Shown here in pieces: positions 8,653 to 19,485 of a stretch of DNA of 64,000 bases. The notes under the pieces were generated by a model. It saw only the letters and a list, made by a program, of their open reading frames with translations, searched no databases and was not told where the DNA came from. The position numbers were made by a program, and so were the translations under genes. Within the stretch, counting starts at the first letter, position 1. Every line of letters starts with the position of its first letter. This DNA is from Bradyrhizobium sp. CB2312 (lineage in GTDB: Bacteria > Pseudomonadota > Alphaproteobacteria > Rhizobiales > Xanthobacteraceae). The stretch spans positions 372,001 to 436,000 of the forward strand of contig NZ_CP121668.1 in assembly GCF_029714425.1 (NCBI RefSeq). Reading direction: 5' to 3'.

Positions 8653-9255
8653 TCACGCCATCCCCCCGATCCGCAGCTCCCGCGATTCGATCCCGAGCGG
8701 CGCATGGGTCGCTGCGATGATCATCCCGCCGTGCCCCAGATGCTCCCGCATCAGCCCCCCGAACATCTCCTGGCCGGCGACATCCAGCGCATTGGTCGGC
8801 TCGTCCAGCAGCCAGATTGGCCGACGGACCGTCAGCAGCCGGGCCAGCGAGAGGCGGCGGCGCTGGCCGGCCGAGAGGAACGCGGCGGGCAGGTGGGTGG
8901 CGTGGTCGAGGCCGACAATGGCGAGGCTTTCAGCGGCGTCACCGCGCTCGCCGCCCAGGAAATCAGCCCAGAATGACAGATTTTCAGCCACGCTCAGCGC
9001 AGGCTTCAGGGCGTCGCGATGGCCGAGATAGTGGCACTGCTCGGCCAGCGTCATGTCGGCGTCGCCCCCGTCCAGTACGATCGTGCCGCCGGCCGGAACG
9101 AGCAGGCCGGCGATCAGCCGCAGCAGCGAGGTCTTGCCCGAGCCGTTGCGGCCGACCACCGCCACGGCCTCGCCGGCGCCGGCCTCGAAATCGAGCCCGG
9201 CAAACACCTCGCGGCCGCCGCGCACGCAGGTGACCCCTCGCCCGGACAGCTGCAT
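8653..9255 (-). CDS. ccmA: Cytochrome c biogenesis ATP-binding export protein CcmA (CycV)
   Basis: A 200-residue ABC ATPase. Walker A is GRNGSGKT at 35-42, the signature is [14 protein letters not shown], Walker B is [11 protein letters not shown] and the switch histidine is in ATHAPLG. CcmA powers release of holo-CcmE from CcmC/D. The ATG at 9255 has a purine-rich aggcaag just upstream. A GTG at 9279 would add eight residues and looks weaker. First gene of the minus-strand ccm unit, divergent from acnA, with a shared 240-base promoter region. Confidence 0.95.
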   Translation of the reverse strand: MQLSGRGVTCVRGGREVFAGLDFEAGAGEAVAVVGRNGSGKTSLLRLIAGLLVPAGGTIVLDGGDADMTLAEQCHYLGHRDALKPALSVAENLSFWADFLGGERGDAAESLAIVGLDHATHLPAAFLSAGQRRRLSLARLLTVRRPIWLLDEPTNALDVAGQEMFGGLMREHLGHGGMIIAATHAPLGIESRELRIGGMA

Positions 9256-9364
9256 CTTGCCTGGTATCAACCCGTCCACCGTCGGGCCTCAGGAAAACTT
9301 GGGGTAGCGCATCAGAATTTTTGGCTCGCGACTTGCTGGGTTCGATTGTGGCTGTGGCGGCGCG

Positions 9365-9382
9365 GTTAGAAAGCTTCTATAA
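9365..9382. promoter_or_regulatory. Candidate Irr-type iron control element between ccmA and acnA
   Basis: TTAGAA-AGC-TTCTA (core 9366-9379) matches 12 of the 14 fixed bases of the Rhizobiales Irr/ICE pattern as I recall it (TTTAGAA-N3-TTCTAAA). It is centred about 120 bases from both the acnA and ccmA start codons. It is near-palindromic, so it could act on either gene. Confidence 0.5.
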
Positions 9383-9456
9383 GCCCGGAACTACTTGATG
9401 CAGCAACTCAACCTGCCCCTGCAAGCGACCCAGCCTGCTATGCTGACGGTGTTAAA

Positions 9457-9472
9457 ATACCCTGCCGGGTAT
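9457..9472. promoter_or_regulatory. Short palindrome in the acnA leader
   Basis: ATACCC-TGCC-GGGTAT is a perfect 6-bp inverted repeat with a four-base loop, ending 23 bases before the acnA ATG. It could be a small leader hairpin or an operator. No known protein is assigned. Confidence 0.35.
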
Positions 9473-9495
9473 AACTAACAATTGGGATTTCCTAC

Positions 9496-12216
<2,721 letters not shown>

Positions 12217-12263
12217 AGCATGATCCGGAAAAGTGCGTAGCGGTTTTCCGATAAGATCATGCT
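12217..12263. repeat. Dyad element directly after acnA
   Basis: AGCATGATC at 12217 pairs exactly with GATCATGCT ending at 12263, and ccggaaaa inside pairs with ttttccg. It starts at the base after the acnA stop codon. A further short inverted repeat (aaagcgcgcttgtcgcgctt) follows at about 12278-12299, and gaaggcggcc/ggccgccttc at 12351-12378. These are probably 3' end hairpins. None has a clear U-run on the plus strand. Confidence 0.7.
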
Positions 12264-12518
12264 CGAACAAGAGCCTAAAGCGCGCTTGTCGCGCTTTAGC
12301 GCGCGAATTTGTGAACGGTGGCTCACCGCGACGTGAGTAGAAGGTTAAACGAAGGCGGCCTATCACAAGGCCGCCTTCGCGCGTTTGCGGCATGCTTCAG
12401 ATGGGCCCGCCCGGCGGAAATCCCGCCCAGGACGGTTGAATCTGCCGCGCCCCGTAAGATTACGGTGACCTTCAGGCGATAAGTTTCCCCCAACGACTGA
12501 CGATGTGTGACGTTCGAC

Positions 12519-13295
12519 ATGACGACAATGATGGCTTCTAATCTGGCTTCGCGCTGGTCCGGTGCATTCTGGTCGGGAGCGCTCAGCATCTGCGCCATCG
12601 TCGCCATCATCCGTCCCGCGCACGCCGATCCGCGCGCCGTTGTCGAATTGTTCACCTCGCAGGGCTGCTCGTCCTGCCCGCCCGCCGACAAGATCATCGG
12701 TGATCTCTCAAGCGATCCCTCGATCATCGCGCTGAGCATGCCGATCGATTATTGGGACTATCTCGGCTGGAAGGACACGCTGGCGGATTCGCGTTTCTCG
12801 GCGCGGCAGCGTGCCTATTCGCGCATGCGCGGCGACCGCGAGGTCTACACGCCGCAGGTCGTCGTCAACGGCTCGGCGCACGTCATCGGCAGCGATCGTG
12901 CCGGCATCGAGAATGCGATCGGCAAGACCGACAAGAGCGGTGGCGTGATGAGCGTGCCGGTGACGATGTCGCTCTCGGGCAAGCAGATCAACGTGTCGGT
13001 GGCCGCGAGCAAGGAGCCGGCGGTCTCGCATGGCGAGGTCTGGATCTGCTCGGTCGCCAAATCGGTGCCGATCTCGATCGGCCGCGGCGAAAATCGCGGA
13101 CAGCAGATCACCTATCACAACGTGGTGCGCAATTTGCTCAAGGTCGGCGACTGGACCGGCCGCCCGGAAAGCTGGACCGTGCCGCTCGAGAACCTCGCGC
13201 GCGACGGCGTCGACGGCGCGGTGGTCTATGTCCAGGACGGCAGCCGCGACAAGCCCGGCCCGATGCTGGGCGCGGCGTACACGTCGCTGCACTGA
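12519..13295 (+). CDS. DUF1223 domain-containing secreted thiol protein
   Basis: A 258-residue protein with a probable signal peptide (hydrophobic segment about 20-35, cleavage after AHA). A thioredoxin-like CxxC follows close behind: VELFTSQGCSSCPPAD, C50 and C53. DUF1223 proteins have a thioredoxin-like fold and unknown substrate. The mature protein is probably periplasmic, so a disulfide or metal-handling role is possible (inference). Possible starts are GTG 12507, ATG 12519 and ATG 12528; I chose 12519. Monocistronic. Confidence 0.88.
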   Translation: MTTMMASNLASRWSGAFWSGALSICAIVAIIRPAHADPRAVVELFTSQGCSSCPPADKIIGDLSSDPSIIALSMPIDYWDYLGWKDTLADSRFSARQRAYSRMRGDREVYTPQVVVNGSAHVIGSDRAGIENAIGKTDKSGGVMSVPVTMSLSGKQINVSVAASKEPAVSHGEVWICSVAKSVPISIGRGENRGQQITYHNVVRNLLKVGDWTGRPESWTVPLENLARDGVDGAVVYVQDGSRDKPGPMLGAAYTSLH

Positions 13296-13323
13296 TTCTC
13301 TCTAGCGTCGCACTCTGCTCTCA

Positions 13324-13440
13324 CTCCTCATGGTGAGGAGGCGCATTAGCGCCGTCTTGAACCATGCAGGCCCCTGCTGGAGCAGCTCGGCCTTTCATCC
13401 TTCGAGACGCGCGCAGGAGCGTGCTCCTCAGGAGGGGAGA
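13324..13440. repeat. Palindromic element (ctcctcatggtgaggag family)
   Basis: It contains ctcctcatggtgaggaggcg near the left end and gtgctcctcaggagggg at the right end, with aaccatgcaggcccctg between. It lies between the DUF1223 gene and the minus-strand small-RNA candidate. Confidence 0.55.
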
Positions 13441-13497
13441 GAATTTTCGCGCTGATGTTTGGTGAGAGAATCCGTCGTGTCAGAAACAATCCGCCCC

Positions 13498-13620
13498 AAA
13501 CAAAAAAGGACCAACTTGCGTTGGCCCTCCTTGTCGCGCGTACAGACCCGATCCTGTTCGACCCCGGGGGGCTGGGGGCTGAGGAATCCGGAACCGAAAG
13601 GACCGGGCCAACGCACACGA
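13498..13620 (-). ncRNA. Candidate small RNA with switchable 3' helix
   Basis: No credible ORF occupies 13296-13899. On the minus strand a textbook intrinsic terminator is present: GGGCCAAC-gcaa-GTTGGTCC, then six T residues (plus-strand 13502-13527). The terminator's 5' strand is also perfectly complementary over 11 bases to TGCGTTGGCCC about 80 bases upstream (plus-strand 13605-13615). The region between is C/G-rich with an internal CCCCGGGG. The 5' end and promoter are not clear and the RNA could start further upstream, to about 13690. The terminator does not serve a neighbouring minus-strand gene, because none is there. Confidence 0.5.
13502..13527 (-). terminator. Intrinsic terminator of the candidate small RNA
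   Basis: On the minus strand an 8-bp stem GGGCCAAC/GTTGGTCC (with a G-T pair) and a GCAA tetraloop precede TTTTTTG. Confidence 0.75.
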
Positions 13621-13899
13621 ATCTTTTCGCAGTGCAGGGCGGCGGGCGCTTGGCGGAAAAGCGGCGACAGTATGATTCCTGCTAACGATCCCGTGACGCT
13701 TTGCCGCGACAAAGTTCCACTTTTGCGTGTGGGCGGATTCGTACCCGATCAGACCGGTTGAGCCCAGAGCTCTGTCCCGGATCCCCGCAAGAGCCCTTGC
13801 GGCGCGGAGCGGTTGGCGCAATCATGTGATTGTCATGATCTGCGGTTCCGGGGACGGTTTCGCGGGCGCGGTCATGCTGTGTGCGATGAGGAGGCGCCC

Positions 13900-14271
13900 A
13901 TGAGCCTGACGACGGAGGATGCCGATCCGAGCGAGCAGCGCGCGGCGGCGCGGCCCGTCGCGGCGAATGCGCAGCCGAACCGGGTGACGTTCAACCGGCT
14001 CGAGCTGCACCGTATTCTCAATCTCTACGGCCGCATGGTCGCCGACGGCGAGTGGCGCGACTATGCTATCGACTTCCTGAAGGACCGCGCGGTGTTCTCC
14101 GTCTATCGCCGCGCCTCGGAAGTGCCGATCTACCGCATCGAGAAGGACCCGCGCCTCGCGCGCAAGCAGGGCATGTACAGCGTGATCTCGGCAACCGGCC
14201 TGATCCTGCGCCGCGGCCACGAGCTCGAGCGCGTGCTGCTGGTGATCGACCGCAAGCTGGCGGTGGTCTAG
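13900..14271 (+). CDS. DUF2794 domain-containing protein
   Basis: A 123-residue soluble protein matching the alphaproteobacterial DUF2794 family, with the core NRLELHRILNLYGRMVADGE and DRAVFSVYRRASEVPIYRIE. No catalytic motif is visible. The ATG at 13900 has a clear gaggagg ribosome site. Function unknown. Monocistronic, followed by a palindromic element. Confidence 0.85.
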   Translation: MSLTTEDADPSEQRAAARPVAANAQPNRVTFNRLELHRILNLYGRMVADGEWRDYAIDFLKDRAVFSVYRRASEVPIYRIEKDPRLARKQGMYSVISATGLILRRGHELERVLLVIDRKLAVV

Positions 14272-14286
14272 CAGCACGACCGGTGC

Positions 14287-14379
14287 CGTAGGGTGGGCAA
14301 AGGCGCAAAGCGCCGTGCCCACGTTCTTTCTCTATCGCCGCGAATGGTGGGCACGCTATCGCTTTGCCCACCCTACGAG
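14287..14379. repeat. Palindromic element (cgtagggtgggcaaag family)
   Basis: The left end cgtagggtgggcaaag is the exact reverse complement of the right end ctttgcccaccctacg. A second pair, cgtgcccac and gtgggcacg, lies inside. It occupies the gap between two convergent genes and may serve as a transcript end. Confidence 0.85.
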
Positions 14380-14381
14380 AC

Positions 14382-14912
14382 CTACCTTGTCGGCACTGTC
14401 TTTGCGCCCTCGCCGAGGTCGCGCTGCATCATCACCGTGTCCAGCCAGCGGCCGAACTTCAGCCCGACATTGGGATGGGTGCCGATCATCTTGAAGCCGC
14501 CCCGGGTGTGCACACCGATCGAGCCGGCATTGGCGGAATCGCCGATCACCGCGATCATCTGGCGGAAGCCGCGCGCCTCGCATTCGGTGATCAGCCGCTC
14601 CAGCAGCAGCGAGCCGATGCCGCGGCGGTGGAAACTCGGATCGAGGTAGATCGAGTTCTCGACCGTGAAGCGATAGGCCGGCCGTGGCCGGTAGGCGCCG
14701 GCATAGGCATAGCCGGCGATGCGGCCGTCGAGCACGGCGACGAAATAGGGATAGCCGCCGTCGATCAGCGCGCGGTAACGGCGCGTCATCTCGGCTAGGT
14801 CGGGCGGATCCAGCTCAAACGTCGCGGTGCCCTCGCGGACGGCCTGCTGGTAGATGGCGGTGATGGCGGGAAGGTCGGCCTCAAGCGTGGGCCTTATTTC
14901 AGGTGCGGACAT
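14382..14912 (-). CDS. GNAT family N-acetyltransferase (phosphinothricin acetyltransferase-like)
   Basis: A 176-residue acetyl-CoA-dependent acyltransferase. The segments DLPAITAIYQQAVREGTATF, SIYLDPSFHRRGIGSLLLE (the acetyl-CoA-binding RRGIGS loop) and GFKMIGTHPNVGLKFGRWLD are typical of the Pat/YncA branch, which acetylates amino groups of compounds such as phosphinothricin, methionine sulfone or related amino acids. The true substrate is unknown. The ATG at 14912 (MSAPEIRPT) is chosen over 14975. Confidence 0.87.
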   Translation of the reverse strand: MSAPEIRPTLEADLPAITAIYQQAVREGTATFELDPPDLAEMTRRYRALIDGGYPYFVAVLDGRIAGYAYAGAYRPRPAYRFTVENSIYLDPSFHRRGIGSLLLERLITECEARGFRQMIAVIGDSANAGSIGVHTRGGFKMIGTHPNVGLKFGRWLDTVMMQRDLGEGAKTVPTR

Positions 14913-14969
14913 GGGGGCGAGATTAGAGCCTTCCCGCTGGTGCTGGAAGGGCCCGGCTGTCTCTACACC

Positions 14970-15057
14970 CGTCATTGCGAGCGCAGCGAAGCAATCCAGA
15001 GATGCGTCCGCGGAGGGACTCTGGATTGCTTCGTCGCAAGGGCTCCTCGCAATGACG
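14970..15057. repeat. Palindromic element, cattgcgag/gaagcaatccag family (copy B2)
   Basis: gtcattgcgagcgcagcgaa at the left pairs with ggctcctcgcaatgac at the right. agcaatccagag pairs with ctctggattgct around a loop containing ccgcgg. Confidence 0.85.
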
Positions 15058-15083
15058 AGGAGAGACCACCGCCCCCAAACAAA

Positions 15084-15109
15084 AACCCCGGCCTCTCGGC
15101 CGGGGTTCG
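15084..15109 (-). terminator. Intrinsic terminator of the Bax inhibitor-1 family gene
   Basis: On the minus strand AACCCCGGCC-gaga-GGCCGGGG is followed by TTTTTGTTTG. It lies 25 bases beyond the stop codon. Confidence 0.85.
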
Positions 15110-15133
15110 TGTCCGTTCTCTCGGGTCTGGCGC

Positions 15134-15925
15134 TTAGTCGCGCTGGCCGAGGAGCTGCAGCAGCAGCGTGAACAGGTTGATGAAGTTCAGGTACAGCGAC
15201 AGCGCGCCGGTGATGGCCGCACGCTCTGCGATGTCACCGCCGGCCGAGGCGTAGCCGTAGATGTAGTCGTTCTTCAGCCGCTGGGTGTCCCAGGCGGTGA
15301 GGCCCGCGAACACCAGCACGCCGACCACCGACACGATGAACTGCAGCATCGAGCTCGCCAGGAACAGGTTCACCAGGCTCGCGATGATGATGCCGATCAG
15401 GCCCATGAACAGGAACGAGCCCATGCCGGTCAGGTCACGACGCGTGGTGTAGCCGTAGAGGCTGAGCGCACCGAAGGTCGCCGCGGTGATGAAGAACACC
15501 CGCACGATCGAGGTGTGAGTGAACACCAGGAAGATCGACGACAGCGAGATGCCCATCAGCGCCGAGAACACCCAGAACAGGATCTGGGCGGTCGAGGGGG
15601 CGAGACGGTTGATGCCCGCCGAGATCACGAACACCATCGCGAGCGGCGCGAGCATGAACAGCCACTTCAGGGGGCTGACGAACATCGCGTAGCCGAACGG
15701 GGTCAGGAACAGCTTGCCGACACGGACGGCTTCCGGCGTCGGAACGTCGGTCACGGCAGCCATGTAGACACCGAGCGCGGCCAGGCCGGTGATGGCGAGG
15801 CCAATGCTCATGTAATTGTAGATGCGCAGCATGTAGGCGCGCAGGCCGGCGTCGACCGTCGCGGCGTCAACACGCCCGGCGGCCCTGCCGAAAGGAGAAG
15901 CGTAGTTACGGTCTAGGTCCGACAT
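15134..15925 (-). CDS. Bax inhibitor-1/YccA family membrane protein
   Basis: A 263-residue protein with seven predicted transmembrane segments, C-terminal motif INLFTLLLQLLGQRD and AWDTQRLKNDY in the loop before the final helices, both typical of the BI-1/TMBIM family (YccA, YbhL). Members act as pH-sensitive calcium leaks or modulate FtsH in bacteria. The role here is not known. I chose the ATG at 15925 (MSDLDRNYASPFG) because of the GGGAA before it. Monocistronic with its own terminator. Confidence 0.9.
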   Translation of the reverse strand: MSDLDRNYASPFGRAAGRVDAATVDAGLRAYMLRIYNYMSIGLAITGLAALGVYMAAVTDVPTPEAVRVGKLFLTPFGYAMFVSPLKWLFMLAPLAMVFVISAGINRLAPSTAQILFWVFSALMGISLSSIFLVFTHTSIVRVFFITAATFGALSLYGYTTRRDLTGMGSFLFMGLIGIIIASLVNLFLASSMLQFIVSVVGVLVFAGLTAWDTQRLKNDYIYGYASAGGDIAERAAITGALSLYLNFINLFTLLLQLLGQRD

Positions 15926-16195
15926 GGTCGAATTCCCGTTGGTTGGCCGGTCCGGCATGAGGGTCGCCATGCCGCCGGTTCGTCAAGTTCTATCCGGATA
16001 CCCAGGTCTGCCGACATTAAATTTGGCTAACAATCGGGGGCTCCGAACCCATTCGATATGTGGGAAACTAACACATTCGCTGCAACCGTCCACGCGCGGC
16101 TGAATGTCGCCCTCGGGCACAATCCTGGCGAGCGGACGTGGTTAATCGCAGGAATCGTGCGATTCCGCTACCGCACGGCCCCCCGCTACATTTTG

Positions 16196-18766
16196 TCACA
16201 AATTCCGCAACACCGTAGCCGGCTTTTTGTTCAACGCCAGCAGCGTGCCGGCAAGCCCCAGCCCCACGGTGACGACCAGTGCGGCCGCGACCACGCCGGC
16301 GGCGCTGCCGGCCTGCCAGACGAAGCTCAGGGTCATCAGCCGCGTCACGATCATCCAGGCGGCGATACTACCGGCGATCACGCCGAACACCGCGGTGGCG
16401 AGCCCGATCAGGAGGTATTCGAGGGCATAGGCGCCGAGCAGCCGCAGCCGGGTTGCACCCAGCGTCTTCAGGATCACCGCATCATAGACCCGGTGGCGGT
16501 GGCCGGCGGCGAGCGCCCCGCCCAGCACCAGGATCGCCGAGATCAGGGTCACGGCGCTGGCGCCGCGGATCGCCAGCGCAAGGTTGGTCACGACCGAGCC
16601 GACCGTCTCCATCACCTCGCGCACGCGCACGCTCGTCACCATCGGATAGGCATCCGCAACCTGCTTGATGATCTTGCCGTCGCCGGCCGCATCGCCCCCG
16701 GTTTCGGTCAGCGTCGCGATGTGGGTGTGCGGCGCGCCCTTGAAGGCGTTCGGCGAGAACACCAGCACGAAATTGATGCCCATGCCCTGCCAGTCGATGG
16801 TGCGCAGATTGCCGATTTTGGCGGGAATGTCGCGGCCGAGCACGTTGACGACTATCTCGTCGCCGAGCTTGAGGTCGAGCCCGTCGGCGATCTTCTTCTC
16901 CATCGAGACCAGCAGTGGACCGGAATAGTCGGGGCCCCACCATTGGCCCTCGACCACCTTGGAGCCCTTCGGCAGCTCGGCGGTATAGGTCAGGCCGCGG
17001 TCGCTTTGCAGCACCCACTCCGAATCCGTGGTGGGCTTGAGGTCCTCGGCGCGGACCCCGCGGGCGGCGACGATGCGCCCACGCAGCATCGGCACGTCCT
17101 CGACCTTCGCGCCGGGCGCGATCTGCCGCAGATAATCGTCGAACTGCTCGGCCTGCGTGCTCGGGATGTCGATGAAGAAGAACGAGGGGGCACGATCAGG
17201 GAGCGCCGCCAGGAACTGCCGGCGTAGATTGCCGTCGATCTGGGTGATGGTGACGAGCACGGCCAGTCCGAGACCGAGCGACAGCACCACCGAGGGCGTC
17301 AGCGCGCCGGGCCGGTGGATGTTGGCGATCGCCAGCCGCAGCATCGGCAGCCGCGTCCGCGGCAGGCGCCGCGCAATTCCCATCAGCAGCGCGGCGATGC
17401 CGCGCAGCAGGGCGAATACGACGACGGAGGAGGCCACGAACACCGCGGCGATGCGCTTGTCGAACGAAAGCCCGATCACGACCGCGACGAGCAGCGCGAT
17501 CACGACGCCCATGAACACGAGATAGCTCGCGCGTGGCCGGTGCCATTCGGAGCTGATGGTGTCGCGGAACAGCGCGGCGACAGGCACGTCGTGCACCCGC
17601 CCGAGCGGCCACAGGCCGAACGCGAGCGCGGTGAGCAGGCCGTAGACGAAGGACAGCGCGAGCTCGTCGGCATGCACGGCCGGCACTACCGGCAGCGGCA
17701 GCAATTTTCCGAACAGGCCGACGATCGCGAACGGCATGGCGGCGCCGAGCGCAAGGCCGATCACCGAGCCGATGGCGGCGAGCAGGAGCACCTGCGCGAG
17801 GTAAATGCCGAAGACGTCGCGGCCGGTGGCGCCGACCGCCTTGAAGGCGGCGATCACCTCGAGCTTGCGGTCGATATGGCTCTTCACGGCATTGGCGACG
17901 CCGACGCCGCCGACCAGCAGCGCGGCGAGGCCGACCAGCGTCAGGAACTGCGTGAAACGGTTGATGTTGCGCCCGAGCTGCGGCGAGGCGTTGGAGCGGC
18001 TGCGAATCTCCCAGCCGGCCTGCGGCGCCGCGTTGCGCGCATCGTTGATGAAGGCTTCGGTGGCGCGCTCGCTGTTGGCGCCATCGGGCAGCTTCACCCG
18101 GTAGACCCAGCGCACCAGGCTGCCGGGCTGGATCAGGCCGGTGGCGCGCAGGCCGGCCTCGCTGATCAAAAAGCGCGGGCCGAAGCCGATGCCGCCGGCG
18201 AGCTTATCCGGCTCGGCCTCGACGGTGGAGCGGATCTGGAAGGTGGCCGAGCCGATGGTGACGCGGTCGCCGGTCTTGAGGGACAGTCGCGCCAGCAGCG
18301 TCGGATCGGCCGCCGCGCCGAACGCGCCGTCGCGCTCGGCGAGCAGATCCGAGAGCGGCATCGGCGGGGACAGCGTCAGCTGGCCCAGCATCGGATAGGT
18401 GTCGTCCACCGCCTTCATCTCGACCAGCGCGAGCTTGCCCTCGGACGAGCGCGCCATGCCGCGCAGAGTCGCGGCGGTCGAGACGGTGCCCCGCGAGCGC
18501 AGGAAGCTGACCTCGTCGGGCTTGGCCTCGCGCTGGAACAGCACGAAGGAGACATCGCCGCCGAGCAACGTGCGGCCCTCGCGGGCGAGGCCGTCGGAGA
18601 GGCTCGCCGACACCGAGCCGACGCCGGCGATGGCCATCACGCCAAGCGCGATGCAGGCGATGAAGACGTAGAAGCCGCGCAGGCCGCCGCGCAATTCGCG
18701 CAATGCGTAACGCAGCGACAGCGCGACGGCGCTCGGCTTCGCGAACGGTTCGGCGACAGTGCTCAT
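16196..18766 (-). CDS. FtsX-like ABC transporter permease (YbbP type)
   Basis: An 856-residue permease with one N-terminal transmembrane helix (about 30-55), a large periplasmic MacB-PCD-like domain, two FtsX domains each with several helices, and a second periplasmic domain between them. This is the 10-helix YbbP layout. With the adjacent ATPase it should form a type VII mechanotransmission ABC system rather than a classical exporter, and such YbbA/YbbP pairs often sit next to the TesA-like esterase, as here. The ATG overlaps the ATPase stop by four bases, so the two are coupled. Confidence 0.92.
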   Translation of the reverse strand: MSTVAEPFAKPSAVALSLRYALRELRGGLRGFYVFIACIALGVMAIAGVGSVSASLSDGLAREGRTLLGGDVSFVLFQREAKPDEVSFLRSRGTVSTAATLRGMARSSEGKLALVEMKAVDDTYPMLGQLTLSPPMPLSDLLAERDGAFGAAADPTLLARLSLKTGDRVTIGSATFQIRSTVEAEPDKLAGGIGFGPRFLISEAGLRATGLIQPGSLVRWVYRVKLPDGANSERATEAFINDARNAAPQAGWEIRSRSNASPQLGRNINRFTQFLTLVGLAALLVGGVGVANAVKSHIDRKLEVIAAFKAVGATGRDVFGIYLAQVLLLAAIGSVIGLALGAAMPFAIVGLFGKLLPLPVVPAVHADELALSFVYGLLTALAFGLWPLGRVHDVPVAALFRDTISSEWHRPRASYLVFMGVVIALLVAVVIGLSFDKRIAAVFVASSVVVFALLRGIAALLMGIARRLPRTRLPMLRLAIANIHRPGALTPSVVLSLGLGLAVLVTITQIDGNLRRQFLAALPDRAPSFFFIDIPSTQAEQFDDYLRQIAPGAKVEDVPMLRGRIVAARGVRAEDLKPTTDSEWVLQSDRGLTYTAELPKGSKVVEGQWWGPDYSGPLLVSMEKKIADGLDLKLGDEIVVNVLGRDIPAKIGNLRTIDWQGMGINFVLVFSPNAFKGAPHTHIATLTETGGDAAGDGKIIKQVADAYPMVTSVRVREVMETVGSVVTNLALAIRGASAVTLISAILVLGGALAAGHRHRVYDAVILKTLGATRLRLLGAYALEYLLIGLATAVFGVIAGSIAAWMIVTRLMTLSFVWQAGSAAGVVAAALVVTVGLGLAGTLLALNKKPATVLRNL

Positions 18767-19485
18767 GCCGGCGCGGTCTGCGTGTCGATGCGGCCGGAGC
18801 GCAGGCGGATCACGCGATCGCAGCGATGCGCCAGCGAGGAATCGTGCGTGACCAGCACCAAGGTCATGCCGCGCTCGGCATGCTTGCTGAACAAGAGATC
18901 GACGATCTGCTTGCCGGTGGCTTCGTCGAGATTTCCGGTCGGCTCGTCGGCGACGAGGATGGCGGGATCAGGCGCCAGCGCGCGGGCGAGCGCGACGCGC
19001 TGCTGCTCGCCGCCGGACAGCTGCGTCGGATAATGATGCAGGCGGTCGCCGAGCCCAACCGATTGCAGCTCCTGTGCCGCGCGCTTGGCCGCATCGGGAT
19101 TGCCGGCGAGCTCGAGCGGCACGGCGACGTTCTCCAGCGCCGTCATGGTCGGGATCAGATGGAAGGACTGGAATACGATGCCGACCTGTCGGCCGCGGAA
19201 GCGGGCCAGCGCGTCCTCGTCGAGGGCATTGAAAGGCGTGCCGTTCACCACCACCTCTCCGCTATCAGGACGCTCCAACCCCGCCATCACCATCAGCAGC
19301 GTGGATTTGCCCGAGCCTGACGGGCCGATCAGGCCGATCGTCTCGCTACGGCCGACCCGCAGGCTGATATCCTTGAGAATGTGAACGCGTGCCGCGCCCG
19401 TACCCAATGAGAGATTGACGTTGGAGATGGCGATGGTGTCCGACGAGGTGTCGGCAAGCGAAGAGGGATCGATGCGAGTGTCCAT
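18763..19485 (-). CDS. ABC transporter ATP-binding protein (YbbA/LolD type)
   Basis: A 240-residue ATPase with Walker A GPSGSGKS at 54-61, Q-loop IVFQSFHLIPTMTA, signature LSGGEQQRVALARAL, Walker B ILVADEPTGNLDE and H-loop VLVTHD. It is the nucleotide-binding partner of the downstream FtsX-like permease. I chose the ATG at 19485. It is divergent from the GDSL esterase, whose start region overlaps it. Confidence 0.93.
   Translation of the reverse strand: MDTRIDPSSLADTSSDTIAISNVNLSLGTGAARVHILKDISLRVGRSETIGLIGPSGSGKSTLLMVMAGLERPDSGEVVVNGTPFNALDEDALARFRGRQVGIVFQSFHLIPTMTALENVAVPLELAGNPDAAKRAAQELQSVGLGDRLHHYPTQLSGGEQQRVALARALAPDPAILVADEPTGNLDEATGKQIVDLLFSKHAERGMTLVLVTHDSSLAHRCDRVIRLRSGRIDTQTAPA

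Noticed and set aside
9322..9337. Sigma-54 like -24/-12 pattern TGGCTC-N5-TTGCT upstream of acnA
   Set aside because: Spacing between GG and GC is right, but the A of TGGCAC is missing, no activator site is seen, and such matches are common by chance in GC-rich DNA.
9404..9420. Possible FNR/FixK box TTGATGCAGCAACTCAA before acnA
   Set aside because: The half sites are nine bases apart instead of six, so it does not fit the 14-base box.
13459..13821. Several short ORFs on both strands in 13296-13899
   Set aside because: They have low-complexity, shadow-like translations, no ribosome sites and no family features. The region is better explained by a repeat and a small RNA.
16014..16032. Possible CtrA site TTAAATTTGGCTAAC upstream of the Bax inhibitor-1 gene
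   Set aside because: Only the first half is TTAA; the second half reads TAAC, so it is at best a half site.
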